In this document: in pieces, positions 7,972-16,712 of the stretch | Position numbering within the stretch: position 1 is the first letter of the stretch | Layout: each line of letters opens with the position of its first letter | DNA from: Candidatus Zixiibacteriota bacterium | GTDB lineage: Bacteria > Zixibacteria > MSB-5A5 > GN15 > FEB-12 | NCBI GenBank assembly: GCA_029860345.1 | Contig: JAOUBJ010000002.1 | Coordinates: forward strand, 62,001 to 126,000 | DNA length: 64,000 nt | Reading direction: 5' to 3' | The notes under the pieces: generated by a model | Told to the model about the DNA's origin: nothing | Databases searched by the model: none | What the model saw: only the letters and a program-made list of their open reading frames with translations | Position numbers and translations under genes: made by a program

Positions 7972-8763
7972 CTAAGTATCGGTAAACTCGGTCTTAATCC
8001 TGGTATCCAAATCTCGGTATGTGAGCGTATGGATGTTTGCAGACCAGTTTGAGGTATCCGTGGTCTTCAACACCTTTTCTCTCATCTTTGCTTTCTTTTT
8101 TGGTTCGCCGTTGCTCGCCTCCTCAAAAGACAACACTTCAACTCGGCAGCAAACCAAATGAATCTCCAAAGAATCCATCTTCGTGTAGGTTTTGCCTACT
8201 TCCATCACGATTGCCGAGAGAGGCGTGTTTCTTTGTAGTGCATTGGAGTCATAAAGACAGTCCAGCTTCCAACCACACAGTGCATAAATGCCCCAAGCCA
8301 GGAAGTTCAGTTCCTGTAATGTCCTGGGTGGCGAAAAACTATAATCAGGCACCTTCGACGATTTCTTATACGTTACACTGGAGGGATAATCACTATTCAA
8401 CAATGTCGGATCGACGCAACGACAAACCGGTGGGACAACTATGGCGGCGCTGTAATCCTTATCCAGTGACCGCAGAGAGAGAGTGGTTTTTGAGTACTCG
8501 CTGTCCTTCTTGACAGAACCCTTCAAAAGGAGTGGGTGGATGCCGCGTGCGGAGGTGGCTGCGAGCGCTATAGTTCTGGGCACATAATAGTAAATCGTGG
8601 TATCTACGGCAGCCTGGAAACTGCGAAACAACCCGCTGCCCACTGAAGCTATCAGAGTCTTTTCGCTACTGTCATCCTTCACGAAAGGTTTGATCCAATT
8701 GACATCCTTTTGGTAGTCGGCATACAGCTTGCCGTGCGCAAAGACGAACAATATCACTTTCAA
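7972..8763 (-). CDS. Unknown protein in the cargo operon, AT-richer than neighbours
   Basis: A 263-residue protein starting MKVILFVFAHGKLY that I cannot assign. It has six cysteines, several in pairs (VCRCVD, VCCRVE), a mixed alpha/beta-looking pattern and no clear signal peptide. It lies between the two module paralogues, 106 bases after one and 219 bases before the other. Its base composition is visibly AT-richer than the surrounding genes, which fits recent acquisition. Position suggests cargo: an effector toxin or its immunity partner. The 7753-7971 gap downstream shows no convincing gene. Confidence 0.5.
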   Translation of the reverse strand: MKVILFVFAHGKLYADYQKDVNWIKPFVKDDSSEKTLIASVGSGLFRSFQAAVDTTIYYYVPRTIALAATSARGIHPLLLKGSVKKDSEYSKTTLSLRSLDKDYSAAIVVPPVCRCVDPTLLNSDYPSSVTYKKSSKVPDYSFSPPRTLQELNFLAWGIYALCGWKLDCLYDSNALQRNTPLSAIVMEVGKTYTKMDSLEIHLVCCRVEVLSFEEASNGEPKKKAKMREKVLKTTDTSNWSANIHTLTYRDLDTRIKTEFTDT

Positions 8764-8869
8764 GTGCCTGCGTCCTCCATATCTCGCCCAACCTAAGTCT
8801 TAGGGGTCGGTCCTCAGAGCCTGTCTCCGTAGGTCACTGCTCCAACGCTGAGCCTGGCGACCATCTGTC

Positions 8870-9790
8870 TTAGTCCTCATCAAGCCAATCATTTCCCTCC
8901 TCTACCTGTTCGCAGCGATTGGGAAACTCTACTCTGACTTCGCCCGGTGGCAGGCCTCGCTCGATGGCCTGGCCGCTGCTGTCAAGAGTGCCGCTACGCT
9001 GCGTACCGTCTGCAAGATGCAGCACATAGTCCTCGTTGACCGCCGGTGTTCCGTCAGCATTGGTCAAGGTTACTCGATATCCATCCCTAAACCTCAGCAA
9101 ACCCGACTCTCGTTCGCGGCCGTATTCGACGCCTTCCACCTTAATAGTAAAGAAATACTCCGGGTGGACGTAGTGGCGCTGTTCGTCGCGTTCCTGTAAC
9201 TCCGACTCACTCGGGATGTCGTCAGCCGGTCTGAAATAGTCATACTGCCAACGCACTTCCACTTTTTCATCCTCGATTTTGGTTGGCAGGCTCGTGACCC
9301 GGTCCGGGCCGGCATCCGGGTGGTACTCGTAAATCATGACCTCAACTTTGGTCTCGTTGGGCAGACCTTTGATGTCGGCAGTGAGTGTAAGGGTGTCGCC
9401 ACGTCGCGCTTGCTGATCGCTCCAAGCCAGGTTGGTAACTCGAATCGGGGGATAGGCCGGGATGTGTTCGGACTCACCTTCAAGGCTGTTCTTGGGAAGC
9501 TTGGCCTCGAAAAACACTTTGTCGCCCAGTTCGATGTCTTCGGGAATATCAAACGCGCCTGAAAAACTGTTGCGCCTGACCACACCCGAAAGATTGCCGA
9601 GACTCTTGCCTTTTTCGCTATTGCCTTTAACTTTGATCGGCGCACCCTCACCGACCATTTCGGTCTGCACCTGAAATGCTGCCGATTGTCCACCGATAGC
9701 CAAACCGCAGGTCCAGGTCACCGAGATCAGCTCTGAGTTCAGCTTGACTTCGTGTTCGCTGTCGGTACTCTTGGTGAACTTGAGCGCCAT
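8870..9790 (-). CDS. Stand-alone module protein A (Ig-like + small beta domain)
   Basis: A 306-residue protein without signal peptide, starting MALKFTKSTDSEHEVKL. Three parts are visible: a conserved N-terminal domain (1-120), an Ig-like domain starting LAWSDQQARRGDTLTLTAD and closing with HPEYFFTIKVEG (about 122-225), and a beta domain with LTNADGTPAVN and GTLDSSGQA..GLPPGEV (about 240-290), then an acidic tail. The last two domains recur in the PAAR spike protein and in the paralogue at 6847-7752. It follows the DUF1795 chaperone gene by 15 bases, so the chaperone may serve it. Its catalytic function, if any, is not visible. I infer an adaptor linking cargo to the spike. Confidence 0.65.
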   Translation of the reverse strand: MALKFTKSTDSEHEVKLNSELISVTWTCGLAIGGQSAAFQVQTEMVGEGAPIKVKGNSEKGKSLGNLSGVVRRNSFSGAFDIPEDIELGDKVFFEAKLPKNSLEGESEHIPAYPPIRVTNLAWSDQQARRGDTLTLTADIKGLPNETKVEVMIYEYHPDAGPDRVTSLPTKIEDEKVEVRWQYDYFRPADDIPSESELQERDEQRHYVHPEYFFTIKVEGVEYGRERESGLLRFRDGYRVTLTNADGTPAVNEDYVLHLADGTQRSGTLDSSGQAIERGLPPGEVRVEFPNRCEQVEEGNDWLDED

Positions 9791-9805
9791 GCGATCAGGT
9801 ATCCT

Positions 9806-10237
9806 CTACAATTCCGATCCCGGTATGAAAGCCTGAATCATGCGATCAACTTCCACGCCAAGGGTCTTGATCGTCTTCTTGGTAAAGGTTCCGTTGAAGT
9901 TGTACATGGTCTTGCTATGTTGTACGAAGACTAACTTCTGAAAGACTACTTTGTCCTCCGACGGCGCCCACTTGTAAACGACTTCATAAGCCTGAGCCCC
10001 ACTGGGCAGTTGCTTTTCTTCTTCTTTCAACACTTCCGCATCGGGAATACTTTCGAGCATCTGTTCAACCCGGTCGCGGGCGTACTCTTCCAGGTCGTTC
10101 GAGCTTGGTTGAGTGTCCACCTGCAACGATAGAATGTGTTGCAGCCCGCTCTCTTCGGGGCCCATAAAGTAGTGGATGGTCTGATCCTCCCAGCCATCCG
10201 GCAGGTCGATTTTGAATCCGTTATTCGATGCAGCCAT
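9806..10237 (-). CDS. DUF1795 (Eag/DcrB-like) protein, putative effector chaperone
   Basis: A 143-residue protein with the DUF1795 pattern: an early KIDLPDGWEDQT strand, LSLQVDTQP in the middle, and a final region with a conserved VFVQHSKTMYNFNGTF block and amphipathic C-terminal helix. Family length is about 140-150, so it is complete. In proteobacterial T6SS, DUF1795 (Eag) proteins chaperone effectors with transmembrane segments and load them with PAAR/VgrG. Here it sits between a lipoprotein and module protein A within the PAAR operon, consistent with that role. None of the neighbouring cargo has obvious transmembrane helices, so its client may instead be the module protein. Confidence is good for the family and moderate for the role. 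Confidence 0.72.
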   Translation of the reverse strand: MAASNNGFKIDLPDGWEDQTIHYFMGPEESGLQHILSLQVDTQPSSNDLEEYARDRVEQMLESIPDAEVLKEEEKQLPSGAQAYEVVYKWAPSEDKVVFQKLVFVQHSKTMYNFNGTFTKKTIKTLGVEVDRMIQAFIPGSEL

Positions 10238-10252
10238 TTAGTCAAGTCCCAT

Positions 10253-11473
10253 CTATTTCAGGCTGTGAATGCCGTCATCGGCGCCGAAATATACTATTCC
10301 AGTTTCATCCATGATCGGTCGTGTGCGGATGGCGCTATCCAGCCATTTGGTAAGTATCTCCTGGCCTGAGTCGGAAACATGCAACAGCGCCGTACCGGCG
10401 CCTGCGAGCACCGAATTGTCCGACAGTACAGTGATACCGATTTCACTCGTCTTGGCCTTCAACGGATAGCTCCACTTGATCTGGCCATCCCGCACCTGGT
10501 GAAGCGTATTATGCACGACCATATAAATCGAGCCGTCGCGTGATGAAGCGGCCGGTTGATCGGATACATCAGAATTGTCGAAAGCAGCCGTCCACCCAAT
10601 GGACCCATCCGACTTGACCAGGGTGAGATTAGCCACCTGCTCAACGACATCAAGCACCAGCGCATTTCCGTTTCCATCTGCAGCCAGCGACCTGATGTCG
10701 GCGAACTCCATTGACGTCACATGATCGTCTGTGGTTGCCTCTGTTGGAATACTGTACAGGCTCTTTCGGAATGCTACATACATACGGCTGCCGTCCTCTG
10801 TCAGTGCCACGCCGCGCGGTTCCGGCGGCATGACAAACTCCCAGCGCACGTCCATCTGTCCCGGATGGTAGCGCACGAACCGTGTGGCCGGTTCTTCGGG
10901 TTCCTCGTCCGGTTCACTCATCGGCTCCGGATATTGCTCGACAATATACGCCCAGGAACCGTCGGACATAGTGGTGACCAGGTGCAGAAACGTCTCTTCG
11001 TGAACCGAGGCGAGATAGGTCTCCTCACCCAGCCGATTGTCCAAACTCAGCGGCACATGTTGGGCGGCTTGGTCCAATGTCAGAATACCGAGGTTGGATG
11101 ACTGAAAGAAGTGATTGCCTCGCATCGACCGATTCCAACGCAGGGCGCCATCTGTGCGATTGAGACAAATGAGATGGTTCCCATAGCCGACCACCAGGTT
11201 GTCGCCCGCTATCGATAGGACCAGGGGGCGTCCTGGTTGCGCTATGTCTGCAGCCTTGGCGTGGTAAAGTTCCATGCCGCTGATACGCCCGGTGACCGGA
11301 AGAGAGGAACGATTTTGTAGATCGCCGTAGATACCTGAGTTCAAAACCGTCCTATCAGTCATGATCGACTCCCCGGCCGAGGGGCACATTCGGCCACAGC
11401 AGGCCGCCATCAACAAAAGGCCAACCACCCAGGCCGTTTGTGTGGTTCGCTGCCGGATTTTCGTCTTTTTCAT
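10253..11473 (-). CDS. Beta-propeller (PQQ-like) lipoprotein
   Basis: A 406-residue protein. A basic N-terminus (MKKTKIRQ), a hydrophobic stretch and a lipobox-like LLMAAC (Cys near residue 25) indicate a lipoprotein signal. The rest repeats blades of the PQQ-like/WD-like type, such as DNLVVGYGNHLICLNRTDGALRW and MVVHNTLHQVRDGQIKW. ATG 11473 follows AGGATCG; a TTG at 11476 is the alternative. It lies 48 bases after the metallopeptidase gene and 15 bases before the DUF1795 gene. Envelope-anchored propellers usually form binding platforms. In this operon it could be an immunity lipoprotein or a scaffold for the secretion complex; the sequence does not decide. Confidence 0.6.
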   Translation of the reverse strand: MKKTKIRQRTTQTAWVVGLLLMAACCGRMCPSAGESIMTDRTVLNSGIYGDLQNRSSLPVTGRISGMELYHAKAADIAQPGRPLVLSIAGDNLVVGYGNHLICLNRTDGALRWNRSMRGNHFFQSSNLGILTLDQAAQHVPLSLDNRLGEETYLASVHEETFLHLVTTMSDGSWAYIVEQYPEPMSEPDEEPEEPATRFVRYHPGQMDVRWEFVMPPEPRGVALTEDGSRMYVAFRKSLYSIPTEATTDDHVTSMEFADIRSLAADGNGNALVLDVVEQVANLTLVKSDGSIGWTAAFDNSDVSDQPAASSRDGSIYMVVHNTLHQVRDGQIKWSYPLKAKTSEIGITVLSDNSVLAGAGTALLHVSDSGQEILTKWLDSAIRTRPIMDETGIVYFGADDGIHSLK

Positions 11474-11521
11474 CAACGATCCTGTTCCTCATAAAGCTAT
11501 TGTCCATTATGGCGCCGATAA

Positions 11522-14500
11522 TCATGGTCCCCCCGCCGGGATTTGCTCCAGGGTGTACGAAGCGCTGAGTTTATCGTTCATCCAGGTTTCCAGGAATTTC
11601 AGCGCGGCAAGTTCGGTTTCACCGCTTTGCATATTGAGAAAGTGTTTTCTGAGTTGAGTGCCGGTCAAGGTTTGGGCGACATCGACTCGTCCATCGGCGC
11701 TGGCCAGATTTGTTTTTTGATAGAGCGCCTCCACTTTGGCCCGGTCACCGGCGTCCACAGCACCGTTCAGTTCCACACGATGGGCAGTTGTCATCACTCC
11801 ACTGTAGGCCAGCGCATGCGAACCTGCCGTGTAGGTTACTTTAGTCTGAAGACCGGCCGAGAGTGTACTGGTGTCAAGAGTGCCGGTTAAGATCTCCGAG
11901 TAACCGGTCACAAACTGCATTGCATAGTTCCAGTCGGTACCGGCTGAGGCCTGACTTTTGAAACCGGGCAGAAAGTGTATATACACTTTCTCGATTTCCG
12001 CAGGTCCTCCGCTAAGGCGGTACTTCTGGTTTAGACTCACCCAGGCGGCCCTAATGTGTCCCAGTTTGGCGTGGACATTGGCCCCTGTCATGGCTGGAGC
12101 GCCGACATCGACACCGATCATCACCCGAACCACCAGCACGCCATGGTAGCGGTAGCCGTTCTGGTTGCCAGTGAAACAGCCTTTCGATGATGACTCGCCT
12201 TCGGACGACTCATCCTGTCCCACATCATATAGAGCCAGGAGCAAGCGCCGCAGCGACCGCGTTTTCTGCTGAAGGTCGTTAACTTTGTTTTTGTTGGCGT
12301 CAGCCGTGAAGAGTCCGCGTAACGAGTCGCGGTCGGCGTTGGACATGACAGCGTTGTCGGTCCAGGCCAGTATGTTACCGGTGGCATCGAAACTGACCTT
12401 GGCCTGAAGGGCGGCACTCAGCGTAGTCAGATCGGGTGCGGCCGAGACGCCCACCATGTTCGGCACTCGAGCCTGTCCCTCTTTGATGACCGCCTCGCGG
12501 ATGTCGCTCTTGATCGAGGCCGAGCCGGCAGTCGGTGCCGCGCCGCTGGGTGTCCAGTTAATGTTGCGTGAGAAAGTATGGTCCTTCGAGCCCCTCTGGA
12601 ATCTCAGCGCGAATGTCTTGTTCTTCAGGATGTGTGCATTGGCTGCCGGGATAGCTTGGATGGTCGTGTTGAGAAAATGCAAATGGTACCAGCAATGACG
12701 CAAACGCGGCGCACCGTTGTGGTACATCAACACAGCGTCGTTGTTGGGATTCATCGTGTATTGAATCAGATGGTGCGAGAAGGCGTAATGGCTGCGACTG
12801 TTGCCGCCGATATTGATGCTCTCCGTTTTGATATACTCATCCTGCAAACTGGTCGCATGGCCCAACTCATGAGCGAATACGAAACAGTCATAACTCTCGC
12901 CGTCTTCGGTATAGCCGCCGGTTTGGTATGACCAGTTACCGGTGGGGTGCTGGTAGGTTGATTTACGCAGGCTCATGACCGAATGGGGCCGGGTGGCGCT
13001 GGCGCTGCGGATCGACCAGGCCCAGGAGCCATCGGCTTCCGGTGTGATACAGGTAATCCACTTGACCGGGCCGCCAAAGGCGGCTGCTTTGGCCGCGTTT
13101 ACACTGGCGTGGGTCAGCAGGTTTCCCACCTGTGCAGACTTCTTGTAATCGATGCCGCTGGGCGCCGAGGCCAGAGGTATCTCAAAAGTCTCTCGTTCGT
13201 CAATGAGATAGCACGGCTTGATCAACAGCGAACTGTCGCTGGAGGTGGTTTCGTCATAGTAGAACTTTTTCTGGTTCAATCGATCATTGGCGCTGTAGAC
13301 CCCAATGTTCACGAAATTGGATACATCATCCATGTCCGCATTGTCAGGCACCGCCGCCCAGGCGGTGCGGGCTTGGGCGCCCTTGGCCGAGAGCATGAAG
13401 TTCATCGATATGTAGACGATCATGAACGACACCGGGTGGGCATCTTCCAAATACAATTGGTGGAAGTAATGCAACTCGTAATCGCCGGTGTAGCCCAACG
13501 GATCGCCACTCACGTTGCGCTCCCACTTCAGGTGACGATTGGTGTCATCACGTATCGCCTTACGCGCTCCCAGGACCGGTTTATGGGCCAGGTCCATCCA
13601 GTCGGCCGGCTGGTTGGTGGTGCGCTGGTCACTGATGGCGTAGAAATCATCCCGAAAATGCACGATCACACCGCCCGGCGCCAACCCGGAAACCAGGTTG
13701 CGCTCGAACCGGATCCGTTCCTGCCTGGCCGTGGTGATATTCGAACCGGGTGAGCTGGGAGCAGGGGCGCCGGATGGGGGCGGGGGAGCGGAGGTGTGAT
13801 CATCATTCGGTTTCTGCCAGAGTTTCAAACAGTGACTGTCTGAGTCGACAACAAACACTTTCACGCGTGAGCCGGGATTGGCGCCGCCGGCACACAGCGC
13901 CTTGGCCGTTCCGGCCTGGTTGGCATCTTGTATGTTTTGATCGTGCGTGTTGGCGGCATCGAACAACACAATGTCGTCCAGCGAGAACATAAGCGGTTGA
14001 TCCTGGGCGGTGACATTGGCCCCGTATGGTTTCAGTTGCCGCTTGTCCTTAACATGAACGTGGAAACGCTCGTCGTTGGCCGGAGTGCTTTCATGTCTCG
14101 TGAAATAGTTATGTGACGACCATTTCATCGGCAGATCATAATACTGGTACTTTTCGGCAAATGACTTGGTGCTGAAATCCGACGGGCGGTCCACCACATG
14201 CGGTGTGGCGTCCGGCCCCGAGGTGTGGATCATGCGAACGACCGGTGTCCCGGCACGTTCTGGAGCCGAAAACTCAAAATAGAGGAGCTTGCCGGTGAAG
14301 TCCGGGTTTTCCTCACCGAATCTGACCCGTGCCGTGTGGACGCCGTTTTGATAGTGCGAAACGCAGCCGATCTGCTCGGGGGCGCTTCCGGCAGCTTCGT
14401 TCCTCTTGAAAGCTTTGATATCAATGGGGCCGGGGACGTTTTGAAACTGCTTTTTCACACGGTCGAAATACTTGAACTGAAGGTGATAGTCGACAGCATA

Positions 14501-15484
14501 GAAGTCGGCCGGTTCGATGTAGTTACGTGTAATATGGTGATCACACCATATCGGGCATTCTTCTTTGGTATGTTTGGTTCTCGTCTGGTGTGGGCAGGTG
14601 AGGCTGGGGGCATCGTCCTTGTCAAAAAAGAGAACCTCAACACGCCTGTTAAGCTGTGAGCGATAGTTGTCCTTATCAGTGTCGTCGACGGGGAAGGACT
14701 CACCGCATGCTACAATCATCTTTCGCGGATCAATAAACTTCGACCCTATTGAAGACTGGCGAGCCTTAAACTGGTCGGTGTCCTCGCCGAGGGCGCCGGC
14801 GAGATCTTCGATGTAAAGATCATAGACCGCCTGCCATGCCTGAATCGGCCATGACTTGCTCGGGTTATTTCCAACAGCCACCGCCATGGCGGGAGCTATG
14901 CCGACCTGTGAGAAAAACTCTTTGGTTGCCGCCTTCGTTTTGGAGCCCCAGACGTTGTCAATTGGACCGGGATTGGTGTTCCATCGCCTTTCAGTGGCGA
15001 AGTACAGCATTATCTGCTGATAATCTTCTACGCGGTGACGACCGTATGAAAGCCTTGCCCATTCCTCACGGTCGCCGGTCAGGAGGCATCGCACACCATC
15101 CGCTCGCAGGCGGGACAATTCAAAATTCATTGAGTCTTCACCGGAGGTGTCGGTATGCCCCGCGACCACCATGCGATGGGTCGGCTCAACCTCGATTTGC
15201 CTGAATACCAGGGCCAGAGCCTTGATCCCTGTGTACCTGTCCTGCAATTCTTGTGTCTGAGCATCGCCGGGGTCGGTAGCGTCATCGGCGGTGCCATCAG
15301 CAGAACTCTGGCCAGAAGGTCTGGCTGGCATCATGACCGCACTGTTGAGATGGAATAACACATCCTCCATCTCCAGAATGTGAACATGTACTTTATTGAC
15401 AGTACACTCAACACTACCAGTAGTGGTTGGAAGCTCACCTGAAACTCCGCTTCGGGTAGCGTCGATTCGGTTTGGGTCAGGCAT
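11522..15484 (-). CDS. Giant OmpA-like/peptidoglycan-binding protein with HELGH metallopeptidase motif, putative effector
   Basis: This protein has 1320 residues and no signal peptide. Residues 32-135 start an OmpA-like fold (MVVAGHTDTSGE at 105-116). It resumes at about 250-290 (KMIVACGESFP and LNRRVEVLFF), and between the halves sits a peptidoglycan-binding-type insert with GPIDNVWGSKTKAA (173-186). A long middle region follows, then a zincin motif HELGHATSLQDEY with H872, E873, H876 and a nearby D882-E883. The C-terminal 350 residues include two similar segments with LTTLSAALQAKVSFDATGN and DTSTLSAGLQTKVTYTAG. I infer a cell-wall-targeted metallopeptidase effector loaded on the PAAR spike encoded 40 bases upstream. 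Gene size and operon position support this; substrate is unknown. Confidence 0.68.
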   Translation of the reverse strand: MPDPNRIDATRSGVSGELPTTTGSVECTVNKVHVHILEMEDVLFHLNSAVMMPARPSGQSSADGTADDATDPGDAQTQELQDRYTGIKALALVFRQIEVEPTHRMVVAGHTDTSGEDSMNFELSRLRADGVRCLLTGDREEWARLSYGRHRVEDYQQIMLYFATERRWNTNPGPIDNVWGSKTKAATKEFFSQVGIAPAMAVAVGNNPSKSWPIQAWQAVYDLYIEDLAGALGEDTDQFKARQSSIGSKFIDPRKMIVACGESFPVDDTDKDNYRSQLNRRVEVLFFDKDDAPSLTCPHQTRTKHTKEECPIWCDHHITRNYIEPADFYAVDYHLQFKYFDRVKKQFQNVPGPIDIKAFKRNEAAGSAPEQIGCVSHYQNGVHTARVRFGEENPDFTGKLLYFEFSAPERAGTPVVRMIHTSGPDATPHVVDRPSDFSTKSFAEKYQYYDLPMKWSSHNYFTRHESTPANDERFHVHVKDKRQLKPYGANVTAQDQPLMFSLDDIVLFDAANTHDQNIQDANQAGTAKALCAGGANPGSRVKVFVVDSDSHCLKLWQKPNDDHTSAPPPPSGAPAPSSPGSNITTARQERIRFERNLVSGLAPGGVIVHFRDDFYAISDQRTTNQPADWMDLAHKPVLGARKAIRDDTNRHLKWERNVSGDPLGYTGDYELHYFHQLYLEDAHPVSFMIVYISMNFMLSAKGAQARTAWAAVPDNADMDDVSNFVNIGVYSANDRLNQKKFYYDETTSSDSSLLIKPCYLIDERETFEIPLASAPSGIDYKKSAQVGNLLTHASVNAAKAAAFGGPVKWITCITPEADGSWAWSIRSASATRPHSVMSLRKSTYQHPTGNWSYQTGGYTEDGESYDCFVFAHELGHATSLQDEYIKTESINIGGNSRSHYAFSHHLIQYTMNPNNDAVLMYHNGAPRLRHCWYHLHFLNTTIQAIPAANAHILKNKTFALRFQRGSKDHTFSRNINWTPSGAAPTAGSASIKSDIREAVIKEGQARVPNMVGVSAAPDLTTLSAALQAKVSFDATGNILAWTDNAVMSNADRDSLRGLFTADANKNKVNDLQQKTRSLRRLLLALYDVGQDESSEGESSSKGCFTGNQNGYRYHGVLVVRVMIGVDVGAPAMTGANVHAKLGHIRAAWVSLNQKYRLSGGPAEIEKVYIHFLPGFKSQASAGTDWNYAMQFVTGYSEILTGTLDTSTLSAGLQTKVTYTAGSHALAYSGVMTTAHRVELNGAVDAGDRAKVEALYQKTNLASADGRVDVAQTLTGTQLRKHFLNMQSGETELAALKFLETWMNDKLSASYTLEQIPAGGP

Positions 15485-15524
15485 TCGTGTTACTTTCGAT
15501 TCCTGCAGGGGACGTCAATGAGCC

Positions 15525-16607
15525 TTAATCCTCGGTAAAGAGAGACACCCGTATGCGACCGGGAGGGATGTTTTCCACGCGTGCTTCGCCGTTGCCATCC
15601 AGTGTACCCTTCTTGATGACACCGTTAGAGCAATAGACCTTGAATGGTGTGTTGGCGATCGGATTACCCTCATCGTCCACAAATTTCAAATCTACCCGGG
15701 CCTTGAATTTCAGAAGTTTCGAACGAGCCGAACAGCCTGCCGCTTTGGCAACAAAGTAATACGCCGGTGAAGAGTAACCCTGCCGACCACTGCGTTCATT
15801 CTGAACCGGCAGCAAGTCTTCATTAATCTCAAACGTCCACGTACCTTCGATTTTGTCGCCTGAGACCGAGCTTTCGATAGCTTTGATTTCGCGGTCGGGT
15901 GCATTCAAGTCACGCAACATTATCACAAGTTGCGCATCGGTGCCGTCCTCAATGCCGGAACAATCGGCCGTAAGTCCGACTTCGTCGCCTACCTGAGCCT
16001 CCTGGGCCGACCACTCGGCTTTGGTGATGACTCGCAGTTCGATGTCGTAGCTGCCTGATTCGATGCCGGTTTTTTTTACCCGACCGGTGAGGACGCCTTC
16101 GTCTATCATGCTGCCCGACTTTGTCAGACTATAAGAAGTTCCCATGACCGGGAAACCACCCTGGTCCACAAAGTCGACATGCAGAAAGTGGTCCTCGCCT
16201 TCGTCTTCTATCTCGGCTGAGACGCCACCCTCGCCGCCGGCTTCGCCTTCTTGCTGGGCGCCGCCACCGCCTGCTCGTCCGGCGCCGGCACCACCACCAC
16301 CGCCGGGGCCGATCAGCACGGTCGGTTCACCGGGTGGGGCGATCGAGTCCGGCGGGCCGACACAGGTGGCCATGTCACCGACGCAAGCAGCCGGCATACC
16401 GCCGATCAACACGGTGACCGCACCAGGCGGCAGGATAGGTCCGCCCACATGCGGCACCGGCACGGGAGCCGGAGTTTGCATTGGACAGGTGTGCATGTCA
16501 CTGACGCGAGCAGCCGGTTTGTTACCGATCAACACCGTCGGGCAGCCGACCACGATGCTGCCGCCGTGTACTGTCATGTCGCCCATTCGGGCAGCCGGTT
16601 TACCCAT
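15525..16607 (-). CDS. PAAR-domain spike-tip protein with module extension
   Basis: A 360-residue protein. Residues 1-100 are a PAAR domain with repeats (PAARMGDMTVHGG, GCPTVLIGNKPAARVSDMH, VTVLIGGMPAACVGDMATC, PTVLIG), the cone that sharpens the T6SS spike. A Gly/Ala linker (101-130) leads to two small beta domains, FVDQGGFPVMG (about 140-190) and FVDDEGNPIAN with GTLDGNGEA..NIPPG (about 308-355). They flank an Ig-like domain starting AEWSAQEAQVGDEVGLTAD (about 198-300). The same Ig/beta module makes up the C-terminal parts of the proteins at 6847-7752 and 8870-9790. ATG 16607 has an AGGAAGGA site. As first gene behind a strong promoter, it heads the cargo operon and probably displays cargo through the module. 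Confidence 0.85.
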   Translation of the reverse strand: MGKPAARMGDMTVHGGSIVVGCPTVLIGNKPAARVSDMHTCPMQTPAPVPVPHVGGPILPPGAVTVLIGGMPAACVGDMATCVGPPDSIAPPGEPTVLIGPGGGGGAGAGRAGGGGAQQEGEAGGEGGVSAEIEDEGEDHFLHVDFVDQGGFPVMGTSYSLTKSGSMIDEGVLTGRVKKTGIESGSYDIELRVITKAEWSAQEAQVGDEVGLTADCSGIEDGTDAQLVIMLRDLNAPDREIKAIESSVSGDKIEGTWTFEINEDLLPVQNERSGRQGYSSPAYYFVAKAAGCSARSKLLKFKARVDLKFVDDEGNPIANTPFKVYCSNGVIKKGTLDGNGEARVENIPPGRIRVSLFTED

Positions 16608-16667
16608 TTGTCCTTCCTGCGGCAGACCGCATGGTGTGAATTGATCTGAATGCTTCTCGCACTGCAA

Positions 16668-16697
16668 ATTATACGCAGGATCAAACCGGCAAGTCAA
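16668..16697 (-). promoter_or_regulatory. Sigma-70 promoter of the PAAR-led cargo operon
   Basis: On the minus strand, -35 TTGACT (16697-16692) and -10 TATAAT (16673-16668) are separated by 18 bp. Matches are five of six and six of six. The predicted start near 16661 gives a leader of about 54 bases before the PAAR ATG. The spacer length equals that of the clpV-tssBC promoter, suggesting the two operons are expressed by the same holoenzyme. Confidence 0.72.
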
Positions 16698-16712
16698 TAG
16701 TTTATGTTTTGA

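Noticed and set aside
12983-13753. Open frame opposite the giant metallopeptidase gene
   Set aside because: Antisense shadow with no family motif.
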